From: Neobacillus niacini
GTDB lineage: Bacteria > Bacillota > Bacilli > Bacillales > Cytobacillaceae
Direction: 5' to 3'
Length of the DNA stretch: 62,185 nt
Assembly: GCF_030817595.1 (NCBI RefSeq)
Contig: NZ_JAUSZN010000002.1
Location: forward strand, 1-62,185
The notes under the pieces: model-generated
The model's database searches: none
What the model saw: only the letters and a program-made list of their open reading frames with translations
What the model was told of the DNA's origin: nothing
Shown: positions 49,451 through 55,732 of the stretch, piece after piece
Layout of the letters: every line of letters starts with the position of its first letter
Position numbering within the stretch: the first letter of the stretch is position 1
Program-made: the position numbers and the translations under genes

Positions 49451-49560
49451 TTTACAAATAGCCTTATATAATATAAGATGTAGTTAACACTTTAATTTAG
49501 TATTAGTTTGTTGATACCTTACAGATTAAACCCCTGACTTTCATTAGTTGGGGGTTTTTT
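49451..49560 (+). ncRNA. Candidate plus-strand RNA upstream of parA
   Basis: Possible promoter TTTACA-N17-TAAGAT (49451-49479) and an intrinsic terminator AACCCCTGACT / AGTTGGGGGTT with six T (49528-49560), all on the plus strand with no gene between. The next genes on both sides are minus strand, so an untranslated RNA of about 75 bases is likely. Confidence 0.45.
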
Positions 49561-49575
49561 CGTATGTATGTAAAT

Positions 49576-49607
49576 AAAAAAAGGGACAAGGGAATAAACC
49601 CCTGTCC
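49576..49607 (-). terminator. Terminator after the SleB-like gene
   Basis: Hairpin GGACAGGGG / CCCTTGTCCC followed by seven T on the minus strand. Confidence 0.85.
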
Positions 49608-49614
49608 TTTTCTT

Positions 49615-50211
49615 TTACTTTTTAAATACATGATTACCAATAGTAACAGTAGTCTGTTTAGAATCTAACCAGCGACTAGTAGCAGTAGTAGGATTATAAA
49701 AGAATAACGATTCACTATTAGAACGATCAGCAGTAACAGCCTCATTGACAGCCCTTATAGAATCAGCGTCAGCCTTTTGATTTATTTCACCGTTAGAAAC
49801 TGGTGTAAATTGTCCTGACTGATAAATAACCCCTTTAATAGTATCAGGGAATTGAGAATGATCTACACGATTAAGGACAACATAAGCCACAGCGACTTTA
49901 CCAGCATAAGGTTCACTTTCAGCCTCAGCACGAACCAACCTAGCTAATAAATCTTTCTCATATGCTGAAACGTTACTAACATTTTCAGACCCCTGTGAGT
50001 TATCTTTATTCGTGTTCACATTCTGACCAACATAGATTTTATTTAAGTCAGAAATTTGTGGGTTAAGAGTTTTTAAATCCTCTAAAGAAACATTATGAGT
50101 TTTAGCTATATTATACATAGTGTCACCTGTTTTAACCTCGTAAGCAAAAGCATGACCAGCAGTAAAAAAGAAAGCACCAGCAAACGCCAATGCCAAAATA
50201 TTTTTAAACAT
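49615..50211 (-). CDS. Secreted LysM + SleB/CwlJ-type cell wall hydrolase
   Basis: 198 residues. Signal peptide MFKNILALAFAGAFFFTAGH ending AFA, then a LysM domain (about 25-66, with KTGDTMYNIAKTHNVSLEDL). A Hydrolase_2 (SleB/CwlJ/cell wall hydrolase) domain follows (about 80-198), with LLARLVRAEAESEPYAGKVA holding the catalytic-type Glu and GQFTPVSNGEIN. This domain degrades spore-cortex or vegetative wall. Secretion distinguishes it from the endolysin. It is the last gene of a minus-strand group and lies next to the partition region; it may be expressed from the prophage. Confidence 0.85.
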   Translation of the reverse strand: MFKNILALAFAGAFFFTAGHAFAYEVKTGDTMYNIAKTHNVSLEDLKTLNPQISDLNKIYVGQNVNTNKDNSQGSENVSNVSAYEKDLLARLVRAEAESEPYAGKVAVAYVVLNRVDHSQFPDTIKGVIYQSGQFTPVSNGEINQKADADSIRAVNEAVTADRSNSESLFFYNPTTATSRWLDSKQTTVTIGNHVFKK

Positions 50212-50229
50212 TATAAAACCCCTTATCTA

Positions 50230-50559
50230 TTATTTTCTTTCAGGTATAACCTTTAATAATGCCTTGCCTGAATCAAGGGAATGGATTAAAGAATGATGAT
50301 TACCACATAAAACAGATAGGTTTTTAGTAGAATCATTTTTTGCTAGTTGGTTATCTTTAAATTCGTCATAGCCTTGTTTCTTTGCCTCAGCTAATAGACG
50401 AGTATATTCAGAACCCTTAGCCTTTCTTAACTTCTTTTCGATTTCCCATTGTTCTTGATAATCAATGTGGTGTACTTCAACACCAGCACGATAACCACAG
50501 ATTTCACAAGCCTCACCGTAAACCTTTAAAGCTGAATCTCTATAATCTTTATTGATCAT
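50230..50559 (-). CDS. HNH endonuclease (small)
   Basis: About 109 residues. ACEICGYRAGVEVHHIDYQ then NLSVLCGNHHSLIHS gives two CxxC/CxxH zinc positions and the HH-N-H catalytic set of HNH nucleases. I start at MINKDYRD, preceded by GAAAGGGGGTG; the longer reading adds a hydrophobic leader without a ribosome site. Target unknown; HNH proteins of this size often accompany packaging or are free-standing homing enzymes. Confidence 0.75.
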   Translation of the reverse strand: MINKDYRDSALKVYGEACEICGYRAGVEVHHIDYQEQWEIEKKLRKAKGSEYTRLLAEAKKQGYDEFKDNQLAKNDSTKNLSVLCGNHHSLIHSLDSGKALLKVIPERK

Positions 50560-50584
50560 GATTTCACCCCCTTTCAGGTAAAAT

Positions 50585-50612
50585 AAAAAAAGGTAAGTCA
50601 AGTTAACTTACC
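50585..50612 (-). terminator. Terminator after the 50.6 kb gene
   Basis: Hairpin AGGTAAGTTAA / TTGACTTACC followed by seven T on the minus strand. Confidence 0.8.
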
Positions 50613-50622
50613 TCTTAAATAT

Positions 50623-51054
50623 TTATTTGGTTTTCATGTAAAAATCAGCGTTAATTAAATCATCAAGATCAGTAATGTAATGATCACTAAAATCAGTGAA
50701 TCGACCAAACACTTCAAACTCACCGTATTTCTTTACATAAACCTCATGACCCTCAGTTCTAATAGCGTCAAAGGCTGTTCTAAAATCAACCTTCTCAAAA
50801 GCGTCAACACGTTTAAAAGTTGAACCAGTAATAGCCCCATAAGGTGTTACAAGGGTATCAGAACTATCATCACCATAAGAACCATAGTGTTTCATAACAA
50901 CACCGTAACCACCTTGTTTTTTCATAACAACTCGTGAACCTTCAAAGTCATTATTAGGACAATCAACTATTTCAAAAACGTCACCGTCCTCAGCCCAACG
51001 AAAAACTTCCCAATAAGTATAAAAAGAACCAGTTCCCATTACTTGCATTTCCAT
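50623..51054 (-). CDS. Hypothetical protein (143 aa)
   Basis: 143 residues, acidic and aromatic, with Gly-rich turns (MKKQGGYGVVMKHYGSYGDD) and strands such as EVYVKKYGEFEVFGRFTDFS. No family recognised. Translationally coupled behind the preceding gene (shared A at stop/start) and ends at a terminator. Third gene of the TM2-headed operon. Confidence 0.5.
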   Translation of the reverse strand: MEMQVMGTGSFYTYWEVFRWAEDGDVFEIVDCPNNDFEGSRVVMKKQGGYGVVMKHYGSYGDDSSDTLVTPYGAITGSTFKRVDAFEKVDFRTAFDAIRTEGHEVYVKKYGEFEVFGRFTDFSDHYITDLDDLINADFYMKTK

Positions 51055-51338
51055 TATAATTTCCTCTTTTCAGCATGTATTTTTAAAAGTTTATAACCAG
51101 TGTTTTGAATGTCAGGAATTGAATAAGGTAAGTCATAACCACTTGAACCGTCAAACTCTTTAAATCCGTCATAGTAAACAGTCATTTTAAATTGATCAGG
51201 ATTTTCTTTAATCCACTTTGCTAATTCCTTTGACCACTGATCAAAAGTATGATCTGATATGATAGATTCATTTAATTGATAGTAAAGAAATGAATGGACA
51301 AGAATCTGTCTTTGCCTTCTATTAGCCCACTCAATCAT
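51054..51338 (-). CDS. Hypothetical protein (94 aa)
   Basis: 94 residues, helical with aromatic patches (RQILVHSFLYYQLNESIISD, then WSKELAKWIKENPDQFKM). The start overlaps the stop of the TM2 gene (ATGA). No family recognised. Confidence 0.5.
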   Translation of the reverse strand: MIEWANRRQRQILVHSFLYYQLNESIISDHTFDQWSKELAKWIKENPDQFKMTVYYDGFKEFDGSSGYDLPYSIPDIQNTGYKLLKIHAEKRKL

Positions 51339-51646
51339 TTTCTTTTCACGTCTTTAACGATCTGTAAAGTTAATTCCTTATTAGCCTGACTTACTAAGCG
51401 TCTAATGTTCTGTACGTCCTGTAGTCCAGCAATAGCCCCAAGACCACATGTAAAGACTGTGACAGCCATTACTATTAAGCCTGTTCCATAGTTACCTGTA
51501 TAGAATCTATGAAGCCCTACAGCCCCACCAATAGCCCACAGCGTATAGGCTACTTTAACTGACTTACCTTGCTTTCTAAATACCTTAGAGAACTCAGTTA
51601 ATTCGCTTGCTGTAAGGTTTTGAGTAGCTTTTTCAATCTCGTCCAT
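51335..51646 (-). CDS. TM2-domain membrane protein
   Basis: 103 residues. About 32-80 form a TM2 domain: two transmembrane segments with WAIGGAVGLHRFYTGNYGTG (the conserved G-x-H-R-F-Y) and a Cys-containing second helix (FTCGLGAIAGLQDVQNIRRL). TM2 proteins are widespread, with no single known function. First gene of a middle-type operon. ATG with AAGGGGGT. Confidence 0.85.
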   Translation of the reverse strand: MDEIEKATQNLTASELTEFSKVFRKQGKSVKVAYTLWAIGGAVGLHRFYTGNYGTGLIVMAVTVFTCGLGAIAGLQDVQNIRRLVSQANKELTLQIVKDVKRK

Positions 51647-51675
51647 TTCGTACCCCCTTGTTTAATGCCTTACAA

Positions 51676-51709
51676 TTAAGTACTAACGAAAACAAAAGAA
51701 AAAAGGACA
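51676..51709 (-). promoter_or_regulatory. Middle-type promoter of the TM2 operon
   Basis: TGTCC-N17-GTTAGTACTTAA on the minus strand; TGTCC is within the stem of the terminator just upstream. Confidence 0.8.
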
Positions 51710-51736
51710 CCCAACCTGTAAAAAGTTGAATGTCCC
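51698..51736 (-). terminator. Terminator of the dNMP kinase-sigma operon
   Basis: Hairpin GGGACATTCAAC / GGTTGGGTGTCC followed by six T on the minus strand; the 3' arm contains the next promoter's TGTCC. Confidence 0.85.
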
Positions 51737-51741
51737 TTGTT

Positions 51742-51906
51742 TTACCTATTGATAAAGATAGCTAATATAACCCAAACAATGAACCACAGCACGTATAAAG
51801 ATACTGATATAATCAAAGGTAAGAATACATAAAACCATGAAAAGCTAACAATTCCAACTAGTTTAAGTACAATAAATATAAGTGTCAATAATTCTAAAAA
51901 TCCCAT
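51742..51906 (-). CDS. Small membrane protein (54 aa)
   Basis: 54 residues, nearly all hydrophobic, enough for two transmembrane helices (LELLTLIFIVLKLVGIVSF and PLIISVSLYVLWFIVWVILA). Start ATG lies a few bases after the preceding stop, with AAGGACGAG upstream. Function unknown; it might be a holin-like or membrane-perturbing protein, but its place in a middle operon argues against lysis timing. Confidence 0.5.
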   Translation of the reverse strand: MGFLELLTLIFIVLKLVGIVSFSWFYVFLPLIISVSLYVLWFIVWVILAIFINR

Positions 51907-51910
51907 GTTA

Positions 51911-52282
51911 TCACTCGTCCTTATTTTGAGTTTTTGTTTTAAATGCGTTAGGGTGTTGCTTAACTTCTTTTAGGATAATGAAGTCTATATTTTCATCCCC
52001 TACACGTCTTTCACGTCTATTTCTTAGCTTTAATTGAGTGTGAGAAAGTATAGGAAAATCAGTTTGTTTAACCTTGTGAGTGCTTTTATTTCTTAATTCG
52101 TCAGCTAATAGGTAAGTACCTAATAGATCAAGAAAGTAAGAGTTTTTATAAACCTTACCAGTTTCTTTCCAATACCATTCAGTAAGATCAGTCACCTGTT
52201 TAATACGTGTTTCCACAGGTAATAGTTCTTTTAGTTCTAGCAAGTCTTGAACCTCTTTTTCAAACTGATCACGAACCCCCAC
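51911..52282 (-). CDS. Hypothetical protein paired with the sigma-4-like gene
   Basis: 123 residues with a helical first half (EVQDLLELKELLPVETRIKQ, then YFLDLLGTYLLADELRNKST) and a basic C-terminus (LKLRNRRERRVGDENIDFI). It follows the sigma region 4-like gene after three bases, with a GTG start behind AGGGGTGAA. A partner role in transcription is suggested only by this pairing; I do not recognise a family. Confidence 0.45.
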   Translation of the reverse strand: MGVRDQFEKEVQDLLELKELLPVETRIKQVTDLTEWYWKETGKVYKNSYFLDLLGTYLLADELRNKSTHKVKQTDFPILSHTQLKLRNRRERRVGDENIDFIILKEVKQHPNAFKTKTQNKDE

Positions 52283-52285
52283 AGT

Positions 52286-52612
52286 TTATTCACCCCTACT
52301 TTTAATAATCATATGATAAGTAGCAAGGTTTTTAATTGCCTTTACCGTATGTTCCTGTACAGTTTGTTGAGTTAAGTTAAGTTCATTAGCCACGTCAACC
52401 TGTCTCATATCCTTAAAGTAAGTTAACTCAATAACTTCCTGTTGACGATCTGTTAAGGCTTTTTTCATAGCAAAATGAAAGTCTAATAGCATATCACTAA
52501 TAGAAAGATCATTAGCGTAAAATCTTGCCTCAGCTAGTTTGTGGTAATCTGTTAAGAAAGCTGTTACCCCTTTTTCGTTCTCCAATTTGTAAGCCTGTTC
52601 GTATTTATTCAT
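52286..52612 (-). CDS. Sigma-70 region 4-like transcription factor (short)
   Basis: 108 residues. The C-terminal 60 residues are a clear sigma region 4 / HTH: LTDRQQEVIELTYFKDMRQV, then DVANELNLTQQTVQEHTVKA. The first 45 residues are helical with no region 2 motifs, so it cannot recognise a -10 element alone. It could act as a split-sigma subunit, like the region 2/region 4 pair SigO-RsoA of Bacillus subtilis, or as an ArpU-like late activator. It is expressed from a middle-type promoter with the dNMP kinase. ATG with TGGAGGAAG. Confidence 0.7.
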   Translation of the reverse strand: MNKYEQAYKLENEKGVTAFLTDYHKLAEARFYANDLSISDMLLDFHFAMKKALTDRQQEVIELTYFKDMRQVDVANELNLTQQTVQEHTVKAIKNLATYHMIIKSRGE

Positions 52613-52614
52613 GA

Positions 52615-53157
52615 CTATTCTTCCTCCATTTCGTTTATAATAAATTTGATTTGTTCGTTTAAATCCTCTATTGTGGTGTTATTAGTTATTAGGTAATCGA
52701 ACCCTAAAGCGTCAACACTTAATTCCGTTTCGTGGTAAAAATCCTCATGATCAAAGGTGTCGCCTGACTGTTTAATTCGTTCAATTCTTAACTCGTCCTC
52801 AGCCTCAACCTTGATAATAATGAACCCTTGTTCTTTAAGATATTTGTACTCGTTTTCTTGTCGTAAATCAGTTACAACAATGTCAATATTCTCGTCACCG
52901 AACCATGTAGTAATTTGGTCTAAACGTCTATCTAAAATCTCCACCCATATGTCAGGGTTAAATTCTCTAAATAGCTGACCAATAGCCTGATACAATTTTC
53001 TAGGTTTTCCCTGTAGTAATAACTCAGGAAAATAAAGTTGTATAACTTCCTTGATTCCCTCACCAAAAGCCATTGACCTAAACGCTTTATGAATTAGGAA
53101 ATAGTCAGCCACAGTATTTTTACCTGACCTCATTTTTCCTGTAATAGCAATTCTCAT
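52615..53157 (-). CDS. Deoxynucleoside monophosphate kinase
   Basis: 180 residues. P-loop IAITGKMRSGKNTVADYF at the N-terminus, a lid/NMP region with KPRKLYQAIGQLFREFNPDI, a VVTDLRQENEYKYLKEQGF segment and an IERIKQSGDTFDHEDF end. This is the pattern of phage deoxynucleotide monophosphate kinases, which raise dNMPs to dNDPs. First gene of the operon that also holds the sigma-4-like gene. ATG with AGAGGTG. Confidence 0.8.
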   Translation of the reverse strand: MRIAITGKMRSGKNTVADYFLIHKAFRSMAFGEGIKEVIQLYFPELLLQGKPRKLYQAIGQLFREFNPDIWVEILDRRLDQITTWFGDENIDIVVTDLRQENEYKYLKEQGFIIIKVEAEDELRIERIKQSGDTFDHEDFYHETELSVDALGFDYLITNNTTIEDLNEQIKFIINEMEEE

Positions 53158-53197
53158 ATGAACACCTCTAAAAAGTATTTAGGGTTTTCCCCTACAC

Positions 53198-53231
53198 TTA
53201 GGTACTAACGAAAACAAGGTGTTTTAGGACA
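53198..53231 (-). promoter_or_regulatory. Middle-type promoter of the dNMP kinase operon
   Basis: TGTCC-N17-GTTAGTACCTAA on the minus strand, divergent from the second XRE gene's promoter and only 11 bases from its -35 box. Confidence 0.8.
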
Positions 53232-53241
53232 TTTCCCCTAC

Positions 53242-53270
53242 TTGCTATTTACGATATATTGTATTATACT
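53242..53270 (+). promoter_or_regulatory. Sigma-A promoter of the second XRE gene
   Basis: TTGCTA-N17-TATACT on the plus strand; the spacer contains the palindrome TACGATATATTGTA. Confidence 0.75.
53250..53263. promoter_or_regulatory. Candidate operator of the second XRE regulator
   Basis: TACGATATATTGTA in the spacer of its own promoter; further copies at 46697 (exact), 10739 (12/14) and 33324 (11/14). Confidence 0.6.
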
Positions 53271-53308
53271 GTGAGATATAACAAACTAAGTTAGGGTGTG
53301 GTAGTACA

Positions 53309-53704
53309 ATGATAGTTAAGGTACACGATAAGACTAATGAACAGGTGGTCAGCAACCTAGAAAAGTTCCCTTATTTCACTATTAGGTGCAAACTAGGAGA
53401 AGTACTTAAAGAACGTGGTTTAAAAATGCAAGAATTAAGCGACTTGACAGGTATAAGAGTGGCTACGATCTCAGAAATGGTTAATATGAAAAGATCAACC
53501 TTAAACGTGCCTCACATAATTGTAATAGCACAGGCTTTAAGGATTGACGATATAAGCAAGCTATTTGAATTTATAATGCCTGACGATACTAAAGAGATAT
53601 TTACACAAGATCAGGAAATAATAGCTAAAGAGGCTATACTACCTGAACAGGAAGAATACTTAACTAAAATGAGACAAGAACGAAAAAATCCCACCACCGA
53701 TTAA
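53309..53704 (+). CDS. Second XRE-family transcriptional regulator
   Basis: 131 residues on the plus strand. Residues about 28-85 form an HTH_3 domain (CKLGEVLKERGLKMQELSDL, then GIRVATISEMVNMKRSTLNV). The N-terminal 25 residues and a C-terminal acidic/Gln-rich tail flank it. The promoter spacer holds a near-palindrome that recurs at three other promoters, so autoregulation and a small regulon are likely. It is divergent from the middle-type dNMP kinase operon, where it could also block that promoter. The ribosome site is weak (AGGGTGTGG), suggesting low expression. Confidence 0.75.
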   Translation: MIVKVHDKTNEQVVSNLEKFPYFTIRCKLGEVLKERGLKMQELSDLTGIRVATISEMVNMKRSTLNVPHIIVIAQALRIDDISKLFEFIMPDDTKEIFTQDQEIIAKEAILPEQEEYLTKMRQERKNPTTD

Positions 53705-53723
53705 GGTAGTGGGTTTCTTTTTA
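53683..53723. terminator. Bidirectional terminator between convergent genes
   Basis: Hairpin CCCACCACC / GGTAGTGGG, with TTTCTTTTT on the plus side and ATTTTTTCG on the minus side; serves the XRE gene and the 53.7 kb operon. Confidence 0.8.
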
Positions 53724-54107
53724 CTCTTTAGGTGCTGGTAGTAAGAATTGTGCCTTATCTAATTCCTTTTGTAATTCTTCCTTAGCTTTGTCCTCGTCAG
53801 TCTTAGTAGCATTTTCAACCATTTGGTCAAACTTAGAAATAAGTTCTGAACGATCAATTTCAACATACTCAGTAAGTTCACCTTTTTCAATGCCAGTGTG
53901 AATAGTTAACATTGTTCCTTTAACATCATCAACTAGTAGCATAGGTTTTTCTTCACCAGCGATATTGAGATTAAATTCAACTACAGCGTTATGAACTGGA
54001 TATTTTTGTCCTTTAGCCTTAGCCTTAACTAAAGTGTTTTCTAAGATTTCTTGAATACCTTTACCAATTTGTTGTGGTGTTGCTGACCCTTGAAATACGA
54101 TTCTCAT
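53721..54107 (-). CDS. Hypothetical protein (128 aa)
   Basis: 128 residues: N-terminal strand-helix (RIVFQGSATPQQIGKGIQE), a central beta part (NAVVEFNLNIAGEEKPMLLV) and a charged helical C-terminus (DEDKAKEELQKELDKAQ) ending in PAPKE. Stop/start overlap of one base with the coiled-coil gene upstream. No family recognised. Last of five genes behind the 55.1 kb promoter. Confidence 0.5.
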   Translation of the reverse strand: MRIVFQGSATPQQIGKGIQEILENTLVKAKAKGQKYPVHNAVVEFNLNIAGEEKPMLLVDDVKGTMLTIHTGIEKGELTEYVEIDRSELISKFDQMVENATKTDEDKAKEELQKELDKAQFLLPAPKE

Positions 54108-54385
54108 TATTGTTTGCCCCCTAATGTAAATTCTTTTAGTTTGAATGATAGTTCAATGTGATTCTTAATCTCACCTTTTTTAGCAATAATGTTAGCTTGT
54201 ACTTGATCATGGGCATTTTCTAACGCCTTGATATTAGCCTCAATACTTTCTAAACGCTGTTCGTCAGCCTTAATAGATTGTTCAATAAGTGTGATAGCTT
54301 GATCAACTTCATTTGACGCTTTTTCAAAAGTGGATACAGCTACGTTAAGTTTCTTTTGTGCCAGTAAATGTTTTTTAGTTTCCAT
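54107..54385 (-). CDS. Coiled-coil protein (92 aa)
   Basis: 92 residues, almost entirely one coiled coil (VDQAITLIEQSIKADEQRLE and following) with few aromatic residues. No family recognised; may scaffold a protein complex with its operon partners. Confidence 0.5.
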   Translation of the reverse strand: METKKHLLAQKKLNVAVSTFEKASNEVDQAITLIEQSIKADEQRLESIEANIKALENAHDQVQANIIAKKGEIKNHIELSFKLKEFTLGGKQ

Positions 54386-54387
54386 GA

Positions 54388-54642
54388 TTATTTACCCCCT
54401 AGAATCTTATGAATTTCTTGATATTGCTTTAACTGGTTTTGTGCCTTAATACGTCCAATCATGTTACGTACAAGGTGAATAGACAACCATATTGAAAGGT
54501 AAACAGCATAACTAATAGGTTCATAAATCATATGGGCTAGTGCTGGTACACCATAGAACCAACTAACAATAAGACCAATACAACCAATAACAATGATTAG
54601 AAAGAGTAAAACCTCAAATACTTTATTCACTAAATTTCCCAC
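54388..54642 (-). CDS. Small membrane protein (84 aa)
   Basis: 84 residues with two transmembrane segments (VFEVLLFLIIVIGCIGLIVS and ISYAVYLSIWLSIHLV) and a basic C-terminal helix. Its start overlaps the end of the zinc-ribbon gene by 13 bases. No family recognised. Confidence 0.5.
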   Translation of the reverse strand: MGNLVNKVFEVLLFLIIVIGCIGLIVSWFYGVPALAHMIYEPISYAVYLSIWLSIHLVRNMIGRIKAQNQLKQYQEIHKILGGK

Positions 54643-54830
54643 CCTTCAACTTTTCGTACACCCATGTACTGAACTAAACATGTTTCGTCACATAAATACT
54701 CGTTATCCTCAGTGGCTAGAAAGTCCTCGTCTATGTGAAGTTCACCGTCACAGTTACAACAGTAAGCAACAACTTTATAAACATCTTTTTCAAGTGGACG
54801 AACCATAGGATTTTCAACGTCATATCTCAT
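54630..54830 (-). CDS. Small zinc-ribbon protein (66 aa)
   Basis: 66 residues with Cys pairs YCCNCDGELHIDEDF and YLCDETCLVQY, enough for one zinc. An acidic middle separates them. Probably a small zinc-binding regulatory or structural protein; one-base overlap with the preceding gene. Confidence 0.55.
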   Translation of the reverse strand: MRYDVENPMVRPLEKDVYKVVAYCCNCDGELHIDEDFLATEDNEYLCDETCLVQYMGVRKVEGWEI

Positions 54831-55045
54831 TAGTCAAGTTCCACCCTTCCAACCTGTTTACGTTCAATCACATAATGTTCAATAGATAAAGTACTTTCAT
54901 CATAGCTACCCATTTCGGAAGTAATCTCAATTTCACGACCAGCTTGAAGAACTAAAATGATTGTGTTGTACTCGAAACGAATGTCCTTTACTGGATAATT
55001 TAATAACAGTGTTTTGATTGCCTCTTGATTGAATTTGCCTTCCAT
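54830..55045 (-). CDS. Small hypothetical protein (71 aa)
   Basis: 71 residues, beta-type with acidic patches (DIRFEYNTIILVLQAGREIE). First gene of the operon behind the 55.1 kb promoter, with a GAGGTGATG ribosome site. No family recognised. Confidence 0.5.
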   Translation of the reverse strand: MEGKFNQEAIKTLLLNYPVKDIRFEYNTIILVLQAGREIEITSEMGSYDESTLSIEHYVIERKQVGRVELD

Positions 55046-55076
55046 TTCATCACCTCATGTTTTATTTGCCTTACAC

Positions 55077-55110
55077 TTAGGTACTAACGATACCGACAAG
55101 TTTTAGGACA
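55077..55110 (-). promoter_or_regulatory. Middle-type promoter of the 53.7-55.0 kb operon
   Basis: TGTCC-N17-GTTAGTACCTAA on the minus strand. Confidence 0.8.
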
Positions 55111-55119
55111 AATAGACAT

Positions 55120-55148
55120 AAAAAAAAGTGAGGCAATTAAGCCCCACC
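55120..55148 (-). terminator. Terminator after the MazG-like gene
   Basis: Hairpin GTGGGGCTT / TGCCTCAC followed by eight T on the minus strand. Confidence 0.8.
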
Positions 55149-55463
55149 TTCCTCATAAGTATTGTATTTAAAAGGACGTTTGAAATTCTTGTCCATTTTC
55201 TTTTGAATAGCTGTATCAAGATCAAAGTCAAACATTAAAGCAAAGTTCATAGTACGAATGATAATGTCAGCAACCTCAGCCTCTATATCCTCTTGTGAGT
55301 TTTCGTTCATTCCTTGCTTTTTGATCACGTCAACTAGTTCACTGATTTCTGTATGTGCTAAACTTGCCTTTTCATAGAAAGTTGATTTGTCATAAGCGAA
55401 CCCTTTTTCATCAAGTAACTGTTTTACTTGTGATTGTAGTTCTTTGATTGTCATTTCAGCCAT
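55137..55463 (-). CDS. MazG-like nucleotide pyrophosphohydrolase
   Basis: About 108 residues of the all-alpha NTP pyrophosphatase type: HTEISELVDVIKKQG (metal-binding Glu pair) then EAEVADIIIRTMNFALMFD (second acidic set). Such phage MazG proteins hydrolyse non-canonical NTPs or lower (p)ppGpp. I start at MAEMTIKEL; the ATG overlaps the stop of the coiled-coil gene by eight bases. Third gene in the RNR operon. Confidence 0.75.
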   Translation of the reverse strand: MAEMTIKELQSQVKQLLDEKGFAYDKSTFYEKASLAHTEISELVDVIKKQGMNENSQEDIEAEVADIIIRTMNFALMFDFDLDTAIQKKMDKNFKRPFKYNTYEEGGA

Positions 55464-55668
55464 TGTACATAGTCCCTCTTTTCCCATTTTTGTAGTGTTG
55501 TTTTTGTGGTTTGAACTCTTTCAATTCTTTAGCCATTTGTCTAATTTGTTTGTCTCGTCCTCTAATTTGTTTGTTTTTATTAGATAGTTGATTTTTAAGG
55601 TGATAGTTCTCAGCTTGTAGCCTCTTAAACTCGCTATAAAGTTCATCATTAGGTAGTAGGTTTTCCAT
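55456..55668 (-). CDS. Small coiled-coil protein (70 aa)
   Basis: 70 residues: a leucine-zipper-like helix (YSEFKRLQAENYHLKNQLSN) with a basic C-terminal half (NKQIRGRDKQIRQMAKELKE) and a Lys/Gly-rich end. Looks like a nucleic-acid-binding bZIP-type peptide, but no family is recognised. Overlaps the MazG-like start. Confidence 0.5.
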   Translation of the reverse strand: MENLLPNDELYSEFKRLQAENYHLKNQLSNKNKQIRGRDKQIRQMAKELKEFKPQKQHYKNGKRGTMYNG

Positions 55669-55732
55669 TGGACATAACCCCTTTATATATAATTAGAACG
55701 TGAGGAAAAGCCCCCACGTCCTTAATAAAGTC

